A stretch of 64,000 nt of DNA from Pontibacillus halophilus JSM 076056 = DSM 19796 (lineage in GTDB: Bacteria > Bacillota > Bacilli > Bacillales > BH030062). Within the stretch, counting starts at the first letter, position 1; every line of letters starts with the position of its first letter. Positions 16,582 through 24,001 of the stretch are shown piece after piece. The translations under genes were made by a program, and so were the position numbers. Under the pieces are notes generated by a model. That model did no database searches. It had not been told where the DNA came from and was given only the letters and a program-made list of their open reading frames with translations. Location of the stretch: assembly GCF_000425205.1 (NCBI RefSeq), contig NZ_AULI01000002.1:62001-126000 (forward strand). Direction: 5' to 3'.

Positions 16582-18510
16582 TTACCTATTTAAATAATCG
16601 TAGTCATTTGGATTAACAGCTTCGAAGTTGCTAGGTTGATAGAATCGCAATAAATCGCCGTAAACGACTTCATCTGATAGCTCTAACTCTTTTTGAGCGA
16701 TCTCGTTAACTGCTTCGCAATTATCCATCTCAACTTCTTCACCATGTGGGTTGGAGTAACACTTATCTCCAATCTTCGAGAATTCCGGTGTAATCACATT
16801 CCCATTTCGTAATGGAACAATCTCATTGTGTTCTTCTGAGAATAGGTCAGTACCGAAGGAGATATATTCATCCGTCTCGATTCCTAACATGTGTAATACA
16901 GTTGGTCTCAAATCGATTTGACCACCATAGGTGCTGTTGATTTGCTGATCGAAGTTTTCACCTGGTACGTGGATGAATAATGGTACACGTTGCAATTGTG
17001 CACTTTGATAATCGTTTACTTCCTTACCAATAATCTCACTCATCGCACGGTCGTGGTTCTCAGAAATGCCATAGTGGTCTCCATAAAGCACAAAGACTGA
17101 GTCTTCGTAGAGTCCAGATTCTTTCATTTGATTGAAGAATTGTTCAAGTGCTTCATCAAAGTAATGCGCCGTTTGGAAATAGTGATCGACTGTACTATCA
17201 CCAGTTGACGCAGCCGGGAACGATTGATCTTTCTCTGGCATTGTAAATGGATAGTGGTGCGTTAGGGTAATGAATTTCGCCATGAACGGTTGTTCCATCT
17301 CTTCCATGTATGGCATAGATTGCTCGAACCAAGGCTTATCCATCAACCCATAGTTGTGTGAATTATCTTCAGTTACATCATAGTACGTTTCATCGAAGAA
17401 ATTGTCATATCCAAGTGATTTGTACATAACATCTCGGTTCCAGAACGTCTTATTATTCCCGTGAAATACAGATGTTGTATACCCATTCTGGGATAAGATT
17501 GCTGGTTGACCTTGATACGTGTTTTGTGCCTTCGTGCTGAAGACAGAACCTTGCGGTAGGGCGTACATTGAATTAGCTAACAAGAATTCTGAGTCAGACG
17601 TTTTACCTTGACCAGTCTGATGGAAGAAGTTCTCAAAGTAAACGGTACTCTTATCTTTCATCAAGCTATTTAGGAAAGGTGTAACTTCTTGCCCTTCTAA
17701 CTCATAGTTCATTAAGAAGCTTTGGAAAGACTCCATGGATACATACACCACGTTCTTACCTTCCGCAATCCCAAACATGTCTTCATTTGGTGCAGCGTGG
17801 TTGGCTTCTGTATAGTCTAGAACTTCTTGGATGTCGCTTTCTTCAGCCATTACACGCTGTGTAGAAGCTTTCGTGCTCTGTACAACATCGTAAATCGTGT
17901 AATTGTAAACGCCGATGTATTTAACCAAGTAGTTTCGGTCAAATGTACGCTGCAATAGGTCCGGGCGGTCTCCTTCAGCAATAGCTAGGTTTACAAAGAA
18001 GACAGCAACACCTAGTACACCGACTCCGACAGCCGCGAAGCGATTCACTTTATTCGTTTCTTTCTTAACCAACTTCAAGAAGAAGAAGCTTAGAATTACA
18101 ATAAAATCTACAAAGTATAGAATATCGACTGAATTCATCAATGAACCAGCGCTTCCACCTAAGTCTCCGAAGTTCTTCGTCTGCATTAGCACTGGAAGGG
18201 TAATAAAGTCATTAAAGAATCGATAGTACACAACGTTTGCATACAGGACAAAGGATAGCAAGAAGTCTATGATTACGAATGCCCAAAAGCGACTTCTCGT
18301 TTTCTTGAACAACAGGGCAAAAGCAAAGAAGAATATAGCTGAACTTAATGGGTTTAAGAACAGTAGAAACTCTTGAATGCCGTTATCAATACCTAACTTA
18401 AATTCATTTCGATAAACAAGGTAGGTTTTCCCCCAGAATAACAATACTAGTAAAGTGTAAATTGTAAATTTCATATTTAAGAAGTTTTTAAAACCTTCTT
18501 TTCCTTTCAT
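16582..18510 (-). CDS. ltaS: Lipoteichoic acid synthase, polyglycerol-phosphate type
   Basis: About 642 residues: five N-terminal membrane helices (residues 15-180), a linker with a likely processing region (TKASTQRVMAEE near residue 215-225), and an extracellular sulfatase-fold domain. That domain has the metal ligand in YVSMESFQSF near residue 261, the catalytic threonine in TGQGKTSDSEF near residue 305, and VLYGDHYG near residue 480. LtaS polymerises glycerol phosphate from phosphatidylglycerol onto the glycolipid anchor. All key residues are present. There are two adjacent ATG codons (18513 and 18510) behind AGGAGGTAACTGC; either may be used. Related paralogues (YfnI, YqgS, YvgJ types) share this layout, so which B. 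subtilis paralogue it corresponds to is not certain. Confidence 0.92.
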   Translation of the reverse strand: MKGKEGFKNFLNMKFTIYTLLVLLFWGKTYLVYRNEFKLGIDNGIQEFLLFLNPLSSAIFFFAFALLFKKTRSRFWAFVIIDFLLSFVLYANVVYYRFFNDFITLPVLMQTKNFGDLGGSAGSLMNSVDILYFVDFIVILSFFFLKLVKKETNKVNRFAAVGVGVLGVAVFFVNLAIAEGDRPDLLQRTFDRNYLVKYIGVYNYTIYDVVQSTKASTQRVMAEESDIQEVLDYTEANHAAPNEDMFGIAEGKNVVYVSMESFQSFLMNYELEGQEVTPFLNSLMKDKSTVYFENFFHQTGQGKTSDSEFLLANSMYALPQGSVFSTKAQNTYQGQPAILSQNGYTTSVFHGNNKTFWNRDVMYKSLGYDNFFDETYYDVTEDNSHNYGLMDKPWFEQSMPYMEEMEQPFMAKFITLTHHYPFTMPEKDQSFPAASTGDSTVDHYFQTAHYFDEALEQFFNQMKESGLYEDSVFVLYGDHYGISENHDRAMSEIIGKEVNDYQSAQLQRVPLFIHVPGENFDQQINSTYGGQIDLRPTVLHMLGIETDEYISFGTDLFSEEHNEIVPLRNGNVITPEFSKIGDKCYSNPHGEEVEMDNCEAVNEIAQKELELSDEVVYGDLLRFYQPSNFEAVNPNDYDYLNR

Positions 18511-18644
18511 CATGCAGTTACCTCCTAATCTCCGACTTACTCGAAGTGAAACACATGAACTAATTATCTATTATAGCAAAAAATTACGCGTTATTAATAC
18601 TAAATTTACAATCTTTATGTACAAATTAAGTCCATTTCGTACAT

Positions 18645-18677
18645 AAAAAAGAAGGGCTTACCTTATATAACCCTTCT
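18645..18677 (-). terminator. Terminator downstream of the subtilisin pseudogene
   Basis: AGAAGGG(TTA)/(TAA)CCCTTCT hairpin with T6 on the minus strand, still intact next to the decayed gene. Confidence 0.7.
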
Positions 18678-18687
18678 AGAAAGTGTA

Positions 18688-19070
18688 TTAAACCCGTAAA
18701 TCTAACAATCCATAACCTTTGTACGCTACTTTTTTCGAATGGCGGTACAGCGGTTCTGTCCGTTGGATTAGAAATTTATAGGCTTCTTGCGCAGTGTTAA
18801 TTTGTGGAAGAACTACTACAAGCGCAAGTGCACCTGAAACATGCGGTGGAGCCATTGGCGTCCCACTTAACCTTGCATAGCGAACACTTGGGCACGTTTG
18901 AGACAAACTCATCTCCCGGTTCCAATCAATCACGGACACCTTCTCCCCACTTTCCCCTCTCCCTTACTTATGCCCCACAACTTCCTCGCTCTTATGGAAT
19001 TCATTCCATAGGGAACGAACTCACGGATTTTTGTACGTTTCACTCTATATGAAATGAGCTTGTAGTCCAT
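18688..19070 (-). pseudogene. Intracellular serine protease (ISP, S8 family) pseudogene with internal deletion
   Basis: Two pieces of an ISP-type subtilisin lie in different frames on the minus strand. The 5' piece (from ATG 19070) reads MDYKLISYRVKRTKIREFVP and continues to GISKGEGKVG, the ISP N terminus up to just before the catalytic Asp strand. It then hits a stop near 18930. The 3' piece (from about 18945) resumes with VSVIDWNREMSLS and has RLSGTPMAPPHVSGALAL, followed by a typical ISP C terminus (FLIQRTEPL and KGYGLLDL). About 150-200 residues containing the catalytic Asp, His and oxyanion Asn are missing. The catalytic Ser of GTSMA is Pro, and a further Ala has become Pro. The gene cannot encode a protease. 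Assignment to ISP rather than a secreted subtilisin rests on the N-terminal PYRV..E.P-like start with no signal peptide. Confidence 0.85.
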
Positions 19071-19223
19071 ACCTTTATCCTCTAATACATAACCTGTTAG
19101 TAAAGTTGGGTTGATTGTAGAAAGTGGCCTAAGCAAAGACCTGATTAAAACGAATATCCTCATCATACAGTGTTTATGTTCTTTGAAATAAAGGAAACTT
19201 CCTAAGAAAGAGGAGGAAATAGC

Positions 19224-20024
19224 ATGACAACGAATCGACATGATGGTGGATTAACTGGGAAGTCTGTTTTAATTACTGGAGCTACTGGAGGAATTGGACA
19301 TGAAACGGCGTTGGAAATCGTTCGAGCAGGTGGAGATGTTATTCTTACAGGAAGAAATGAAGAGAAACTTAATGAACTGCGGTTGAGGTGCGAAAGAATA
19401 AATGATGGAGTACAAGTCACAACCGTTCAGGCTGATATCTTGAAAGAAGAAGACCGGGATGGAATTATGATGGCATGTAAAGATGTAAGAAACCCTGTCT
19501 TTGGAATGGTGAATAGTGCAGGGATTGCAGGCGGAGAACCGTTAGAGTCATTATCAGAAGATGAAGCAAGACTCATTATGGAGTTGAATTATTTCTCAAC
19601 AGTACTACTTACTAAAGCGATTTATCCTCTCTTGAAAGAAAAGATGGAAGGATCTATTGTAAATGTCTCCTCCCTATCTGGATTGCGAGGGACTGATGCC
19701 AATACAGCCTATAGCGCCTCGAAGTTCGCTTTAATTGGATTTACACAATCTTTCGCTCATGAAGCTGCGCCTTATGGAATACGTGTCAATGCTGTCTGCC
19801 CGGGGTTTGTGGATACAGATATGGGAAGAACTGCAATTCAAAGAAAGGGCGAGCGTAATGGTCGTTCTTATGAAGAAGAGAGAGCCGTCATAGAACAAAG
19901 CATCCCTTCACAGCGAATTACAACGGCTAATGAAGTAGCGCAAACAATCCTATACCTACTCACACCAGGTTCAATGAACACCATTGGTGAAAGCATTAAA
20001 ATCTCAGGAGGTGCTGTGATGTGA
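19224..20024 (+). CDS. Short-chain dehydrogenase/reductase
   Basis: A 266-residue classical SDR. The cofactor loop TGATGGIG lies near residue 19, NSAGIAGG near residue 93, the catalytic serine in NVSSLSGLRG near residue 142, and YSASK near residue 157. The PG motif CPGFVDTDMG follows, and a C-terminal GGAVM end is typical. An arginine after the first strand (LTGRNEEKL) suggests NADP. The substrate is unknown; the fabG-like look is general to the family. GAGGAGG precedes the ATG. Its last 21 bases overlap the end of convergent uvsE, with no terminator between them. Confidence 0.87.
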   Translation: MTTNRHDGGLTGKSVLITGATGGIGHETALEIVRAGGDVILTGRNEEKLNELRLRCERINDGVQVTTVQADILKEEDRDGIMMACKDVRNPVFGMVNSAGIAGGEPLESLSEDEARLIMELNYFSTVLLTKAIYPLLKEKMEGSIVNVSSLSGLRGTDANTAYSASKFALIGFTQSFAHEAAPYGIRVNAVCPGFVDTDMGRTAIQRKGERNGRSYEEERAVIEQSIPSQRITTANEVAQTILYLLTPGSMNTIGESIKISGGAVM

Positions 20025-20990
20025 CGGCAATCTTATGAAGTTTGCTCTTGACTGTTGTTCGTAATCCTCATGGGTCGCTAACTCATCGCAAAGTTTGAAT
20101 AAGGCGTTGTCTTTTTGTTTGGCCTCCAACATGCAATGTATGACGTCCGCTGTACCTGCTGTATGTTTGGTGAATTCGTCTACCATGCTTAGATCTACGA
20201 AATCTGCATGGCTCCTATATTCTTCCTGGCTCTTAGGACTAGATAGGTGAATTTTAATTGGTAACGGCGAGTGTGACCATGTATTTACAATGCGGTTCCA
20301 ATTCTCTGTCCAAGCTATGGAACCCTCATTTGCCTTGTGATGATGAAGGTCGAACACAAGGGGGATGTTAACCTTCTCACACACATATAGAAGATCTTCC
20401 ACGTTGTATAGCTTATCATCATTCTCAAGCATAATCATTTGCTGTAAGCCTCTTGGAACATGAGCCCAATTAGAGATAAATTGCTCTAACGAAGCTTCTT
20501 TGCTCTCTTTCATCCCGCCTAAGTGAAGAACACAACGATGGGTTGGGTCAATCCCCATCCCCTTTAATAAGCGATAATGGTACTGAAGCACGGTGAGGCT
20601 TGCCTTGAACTTCTTCTCTTCCTTCGTATTCAAGACAACAAAGTGATCAGGATGGAAGTCTATTCTCATTCCATGTTCTTGAGCGTACGAACCCAACTCC
20701 AATAGTTCTTCTTTGATTGGCTGGATGTAATTCCACCCCTTTAGCTCTTCATGGGTGGCTAATGGGACTAACCGGGAAGATAATCGGAAGAAATCAACTT
20801 CATTCGCACGATTATGGCGCAGTAGGCGCAAGCAATTATGAAGGTTGGACTTGGCAATGCGTTCTAGCTTATGTATGGCGGCTTCTCGATCTTCCAATTT
20901 GCTAAACTGTGCATAAGTCATCGTTTGATTCGGGGATGCATTGGATAATTCATTGCTCATTGCTACGTAACCAAATCGATACAGCGTCAT
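20004..20990 (-). CDS. uvsE: UV damage endonuclease UvsE/UvdE
   Basis: A 328-residue TIM-barrel endonuclease that nicks DNA 5' of UV photoproducts to start alternative excision repair. Family features include the N-terminal RFGYVAMS start, NLHNCLRLLRHN near residue 55, RIDFHPDHFVVLN near residue 112, VLHLGG with metal-binding His near residue 155, MIMLENDDK with metal-binding Glu near residue 188, FDLHHHKAN near residue 213, and KIHLSSPK. The ATG at 20990 is eight bases after AGGAG; the GTG at 20999 falls inside that site. The ribosome-binding site lies just outside the hairpin of the terminator of yfhD upstream. The gene end overlaps the convergent SDR gene. Confidence 0.9.
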   Translation of the reverse strand: MTLYRFGYVAMSNELSNASPNQTMTYAQFSKLEDREAAIHKLERIAKSNLHNCLRLLRHNRANEVDFFRLSSRLVPLATHEELKGWNYIQPIKEELLELGSYAQEHGMRIDFHPDHFVVLNTKEEKKFKASLTVLQYHYRLLKGMGIDPTHRCVLHLGGMKESKEASLEQFISNWAHVPRGLQQMIMLENDDKLYNVEDLLYVCEKVNIPLVFDLHHHKANEGSIAWTENWNRIVNTWSHSPLPIKIHLSSPKSQEEYRSHADFVDLSMVDEFTKHTAGTADVIHCMLEAKQKDNALFKLCDELATHEDYEQQSRANFIRLPSHHSTS

Positions 20991-21003
20991 GGGAGTCACT
21001 CCT

Positions 21004-21028
21004 AAAAAAGGCAGGTCCCCCTGCCTTT
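21004..21028 (-). terminator. Terminator of yfhD
   Basis: Perfect AAAGGCAGG/CCTGCCTTT hairpin with T6 on the minus strand. The T tract abuts the ribosome-binding site of uvsE (20999-21003), so any read-through would give a structured uvsE leader. Confidence 0.8.
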
Positions 21029-21031
21029 CAC

Positions 21032-21211
21032 TTATTTGCGATGGGCGCGTTCGTCTGCAGCCTTTGCTCGTTCTTGAGCTTTCAAGTCTGCATCGTCAGC
21101 AAATTCCGTCTCATACTCTACATCAATACCCTCTTCCAGAATTTCCACATCGGGTGTCTGTGAAAGGTTACGCTTGTCTTTGCCTTTGTTACGACTTTGT
21201 CCTCTAGTCAT
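21032..21211 (-). CDS. YfhD-like small protein
   Basis: A 59-residue, highly charged protein starting MTRGQSRNKGKDKRNLSQTP and ending with a DLKAQERAKAADERA repeat-like helix. This matches the YfhD family of small Bacillus proteins, of unknown function but linked by expression to stress or sporulation. AGGAGG is eight bases before the ATG at 21211. It lies upstream of uvsE in the same direction but is separated from it by a strong terminator. Confidence 0.75.
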   Translation of the reverse strand: MTRGQSRNKGKDKRNLSQTPDVEILEEGIDVEYETEFADDADLKAQERAKAADERAHRK

Positions 21212-21270
21212 TCTCAATCCCTCCTTCCATTACCACATCCGTAGTATGAGGAGAAAATCATCATTTTATA

Positions 21271-21304
21271 AAAAAAACCTTCTTCATTGAAGAAGAAGAA
21301 GGTT
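21271..21304 (-). terminator. Terminator of the YfkM-like gene
   Basis: AACCTTCTTC/GAAGAAGGTT hairpin with T7 on the minus strand. Confidence 0.8.
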
Positions 21305-21311
21305 CATAAAT

Positions 21312-21830
21312 TTATTCGAATTTGGCGATAAAGGCACGCATATAGTCTGGTAGATCAGGTGGACGGCGACTCGACACAAGGTGACCGTCGGTAACAACGG
21401 CTTCATCTACCCAAGTTGCACCAGCATTCATCATATCATCTTTAATACCAGGCGTACTTGTGACCGTACGTCCCTTCAGGATATTCGCTGAGATGAGTAC
21501 CCATCCTGCATGGCACACTTGTCCAATTGGCTTCTCAGCAGCATCCATCTCTTTCACAATCGTCAGCACGTCATCATAACGACGCAATTTATCTGGTGAC
21601 CACCCTCCAGGTACGAGAAGTGCATCGTAATCTTTAGATTGTACATCAGCTAGTGCGTAGTCGGAAGTAACTGGAACACCGTACTTACCAACATACGTTT
21701 CATTCGCCTTTTCACCCACGATATGTACTTCCGCTCCTTCTTCACGAAGGCGCATAACTGGGTACCATAGTTCAAGATCTTCAAAGTCATCACTGACAAA
21801 TTGTAGAACTTTCTTACCTTGTAGTTTCAT
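21312..21830 (-). CDS. DJ-1/PfpI family protein (YfkM-like general stress protein)
   Basis: A 172-residue class I glutamine amidotransferase-like protein of the PfpI/DJ-1 superfamily. The nucleophile elbow is GQVCHAGW with Cys near residue 104, preceded by LLVPGGWSPDKLRRYD. A Glu/Asp partner is available in SDDFEDLELWYP near residue 16. Bacillus YfkM is a general stress protein and relatives are reported to act on glycated substrates or as cysteine peptidases; the activity of this group is debated. It is monocistronic with a clear terminator. The family call is firm and the biochemical role is open. Confidence 0.85.
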   Translation of the reverse strand: MKLQGKKVLQFVSDDFEDLELWYPVMRLREEGAEVHIVGEKANETYVGKYGVPVTSDYALADVQSKDYDALLVPGGWSPDKLRRYDDVLTIVKEMDAAEKPIGQVCHAGWVLISANILKGRTVTSTPGIKDDMMNAGATWVDEAVVTDGHLVSSRRPPDLPDYMRAFIAKFE

Positions 21831-21920
21831 TCCCTCACCTCATTATAATTAGATTCTCTTCAAGTGTAGAGGTTGAGGCACGTTCGTGCAAATATCTTCT
21901 TCAATATTTCCTGTCATGAT

Positions 21921-21949
21921 AAAGGACACCCACTGTATGGATGCCCTTT
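21921..21949 (-). terminator. Terminator of the LysM/3D protein gene
   Basis: Imperfect hairpin AAAGGGCATCC/GGGTGTCCTTT on the minus strand just past the stop codon. Confidence 0.6.
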
Positions 21950-21954
21950 ACTTG

Positions 21955-22767
21955 TTATTTATAAATCGTTACTTGAACAGTCTTGCGCCCCCAGTTCAAG
22001 GCATCTGAACGATTTGGGATAAAGACGTCAATTTTGTTACCTTTAATTGCACCGCCTGTATCACCAGCAATCGCTTCCCCGTACCCTTCCACGTAAACTT
22101 TAGAACCAAGTGGAATGACGGAAGGATCTACCGCAATAACTTTTTGGTTTGGATTTGATTTCAGGTTAATCCCTGTCGCTGTAATACCAGAGCACCCGTT
22201 ACAGTATGCAGTATAAGCAGTTGAACTAACTGTAATGGTTTGTTGGGCTGACTGCTGGTTATTTGATGGGCTTGTTGTTGTAGTAGTCTTCGTTGAAGTT
22301 GAAGTTGAAGCCGACGTTTTTGATACGCTTTGTTGAGTTGTAGATGCAGCTACACTCGGTGTTGAGCTCTTACCTGATACCGAAAGAAGCTGGCCAGGAT
22401 AAATAAGGTCAGATGTCAGACCGTTCCAAGCCTTCAAGTTGCCAACGCTTGTTCCATAGTTCTTACTAATTCCCCATAACGTATCTCCTGATTTCACGGT
22501 ATGGTTATTTGAGGTGCTCTCTGCTGCATGCGATACTTGTGTTTCTTTATTCTCAGCTGAAACGGTAAGTGTTTGTTTAGGATATATAAGATCTGAGTTT
22601 AGATGATTGAGTTGTTTTAATTCAGAAACGGTTAAACCATATTCTTTGGATATCCCCCATAGCGTATCTCCCTTATGTACGACAACTTCCTCTGCAGATG
22701 CTGACGTCACTCCAGTAGCCATTGACAACCCTGCGACCGCCGCTAAAGAAACAAGAACTTTTTTCAT
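21955..22767 (-). CDS. yocH: Secreted LysM and 3D domain protein (YocH-like cell wall hydrolase)
   Basis: A 270-residue exported protein. The signal peptide covers about residues 1-25 (MKKVLVSLAAVAGLSMATGV, cleavage after ASA). Two LysM peptidoglycan-binding repeats follow (about 27-70 and 87-130, both with HKGDTLWGISK-type starts). A Ser/Thr/Gln-rich linker spans 135-185, and a C-terminal 3D domain spans about 190-270 (ATGINLKSNPNQKVIAVDP, ending GNKIDVFIPNR). The 3D domain is named for its three aspartates, is related to MltA and EXPB folds, and is a presumed muralytic domain. The start at 22767 gives the correct signal peptide; the open frame upstream is not used. In B. subtilis yocH belongs to the WalRK regulon, but no standard WalR box was found here. 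Confidence 0.9.
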   Translation of the reverse strand: MKKVLVSLAAVAGLSMATGVTSASAEEVVVHKGDTLWGISKEYGLTVSELKQLNHLNSDLIYPKQTLTVSAENKETQVSHAAESTSNNHTVKSGDTLWGISKNYGTSVGNLKAWNGLTSDLIYPGQLLSVSGKSSTPSVAASTTQQSVSKTSASTSTSTKTTTTTSPSNNQQSAQQTITVSSTAYTAYCNGCSGITATGINLKSNPNQKVIAVDPSVIPLGSKVYVEGYGEAIAGDTGGAIKGNKIDVFIPNRSDALNWGRKTVQVTIYK

Positions 22768-22974
22768 ATGGTCACCTAACTTTCTGTAAATTTCTGTTTG
22801 TTTTACTGTAGTTAGAATAACATGGAAATTAAGATAACAAAGAACAGAACAGAGACAATTTGTTTTCAACTATAACAGGATTATGACACTACCATTACAT
22901 CCGACCTAGTTCGACATACTTTTCACTAGGTCATAAGTCTGTTTATGAAGCATTCTAATCTACTCCTGCCCATT

Positions 22975-23001
22975 AAAAAAACGCACGGTCTAAGCCGTGC
23001 G
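22975..23001 (-). terminator. Terminator of the DUF1206 gene
   Basis: CGCACGG/CCGTGCG hairpin followed by T7 on the minus strand. Confidence 0.8.
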
Positions 23002-23018
23002 CTTCTTAAGCGAATACT

Positions 23019-23888
23019 CTATGAAAGTGTGAGGTGTTTGTTCTTGCCTTTCATAATTTGAAAGATTCCGTAACAAGCTAGACCAATTGCAACCAAGCCT
23101 AGTAACCATTGTCCGAACGGTTGGCTGGCAATCTTCCCGAGAGCTGCATCGAGACCTTGAGCATTTTGAGCGTTTGAGGTCACGGCGGTTACAATAAAGA
23201 AATAGCCGATAATAGCCAATACGATTCCTCGAGCTGTTAAACCAAGCTTTCCAGTCTTGGTGACAATACGCTTCTCATGATCATTCATCTCACTTAGCTT
23301 GAAATCTTTCGTGAATTTCTCTTTCATTCCTTTGTAAATCTGAGCAAGTGCATACACGATAACGCCTACACCGATTATTCCAATGACCCATTGTCCGAAA
23401 GGTTGTGAAAGAAGCTTCGCAATGACTGTCTGCTTAGACCCGCCAGAACCAGAACTTCCAGACGACCCAGCAGAAGAAGCGATTGAAATAGCTTTAAAGG
23501 TTAAGAATGTATAGATACCAGCACTAACTAAGTATCCAATTCTTGCCCCAATGCCACTTCCATCCTTTCCTTTATGTTCTGGGTCTTGTACAGCTTGGAT
23601 GATTCTCCATACCACATACCCAATCAGTCCAACAGCTACAATCCACAGTAACGCGTTTCCAAACGGTTGACTAGCAACAGTAGCAAAGACCCCTTGTGTA
23701 TCCGATGTCTTTCCGCCACCTACTCCTAATGCGGCTAATAAGGACAGAATACCGAGCAATGTATAAACGAAACCTTTAGCCATGTAGCCAAAGCGTGCAA
23801 ATCCTCTTACCCAAGGCTTCACTGAATTTGAGGCTTGTTCTCCTGTCTGCTTAGCTTTTTGTTTCGTTCTGTTCACAGTGGTATCCAT
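23019..23888 (-). CDS. DUF1206 membrane protein with three internal repeats
   Basis: A 289-residue integral membrane protein built of three similar units of two helices each (about residues 30-100, 118-195, 212-285). The second helix of every unit is introduced by SQPFG (ASQPFGNALLW, LSQPFGQWVIG, ASQPFGQWLLG). This is the DUF1206 pattern. A Gly/Ser-rich loop (GSSGSSGSGGS) sits between the helices of unit two. No function is known for the family. AAAGGAGTGAGCGTT precedes the ATG at 23888. It stands alone. Confidence 0.82.
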   Translation of the reverse strand: MDTTVNRTKQKAKQTGEQASNSVKPWVRGFARFGYMAKGFVYTLLGILSLLAALGVGGGKTSDTQGVFATVASQPFGNALLWIVAVGLIGYVVWRIIQAVQDPEHKGKDGSGIGARIGYLVSAGIYTFLTFKAISIASSAGSSGSSGSGGSKQTVIAKLLSQPFGQWVIGIIGVGVIVYALAQIYKGMKEKFTKDFKLSEMNDHEKRIVTKTGKLGLTARGIVLAIIGYFFIVTAVTSNAQNAQGLDAALGKIASQPFGQWLLGLVAIGLACYGIFQIMKGKNKHLTLS

Positions 23889-23956
23889 AACGCTCACTCC
23901 TTTATGATTGATTACTGGATAAATTCCCACATATGTGACAGAGAAAACTATAACAA

Positions 23957-23990
23957 TAAAAAAACCTTGCCAGAAATAACTGGCAAGGTT
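23957..23990 (-). terminator. Terminator of the ABC-F gene
   Basis: Perfect 11-bp AACCTTGCCAG inverted repeat with a seven-base T run on the minus strand. Confidence 0.85.
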
Positions 23991-24001
23991 CGTCCTATCA
24001 C

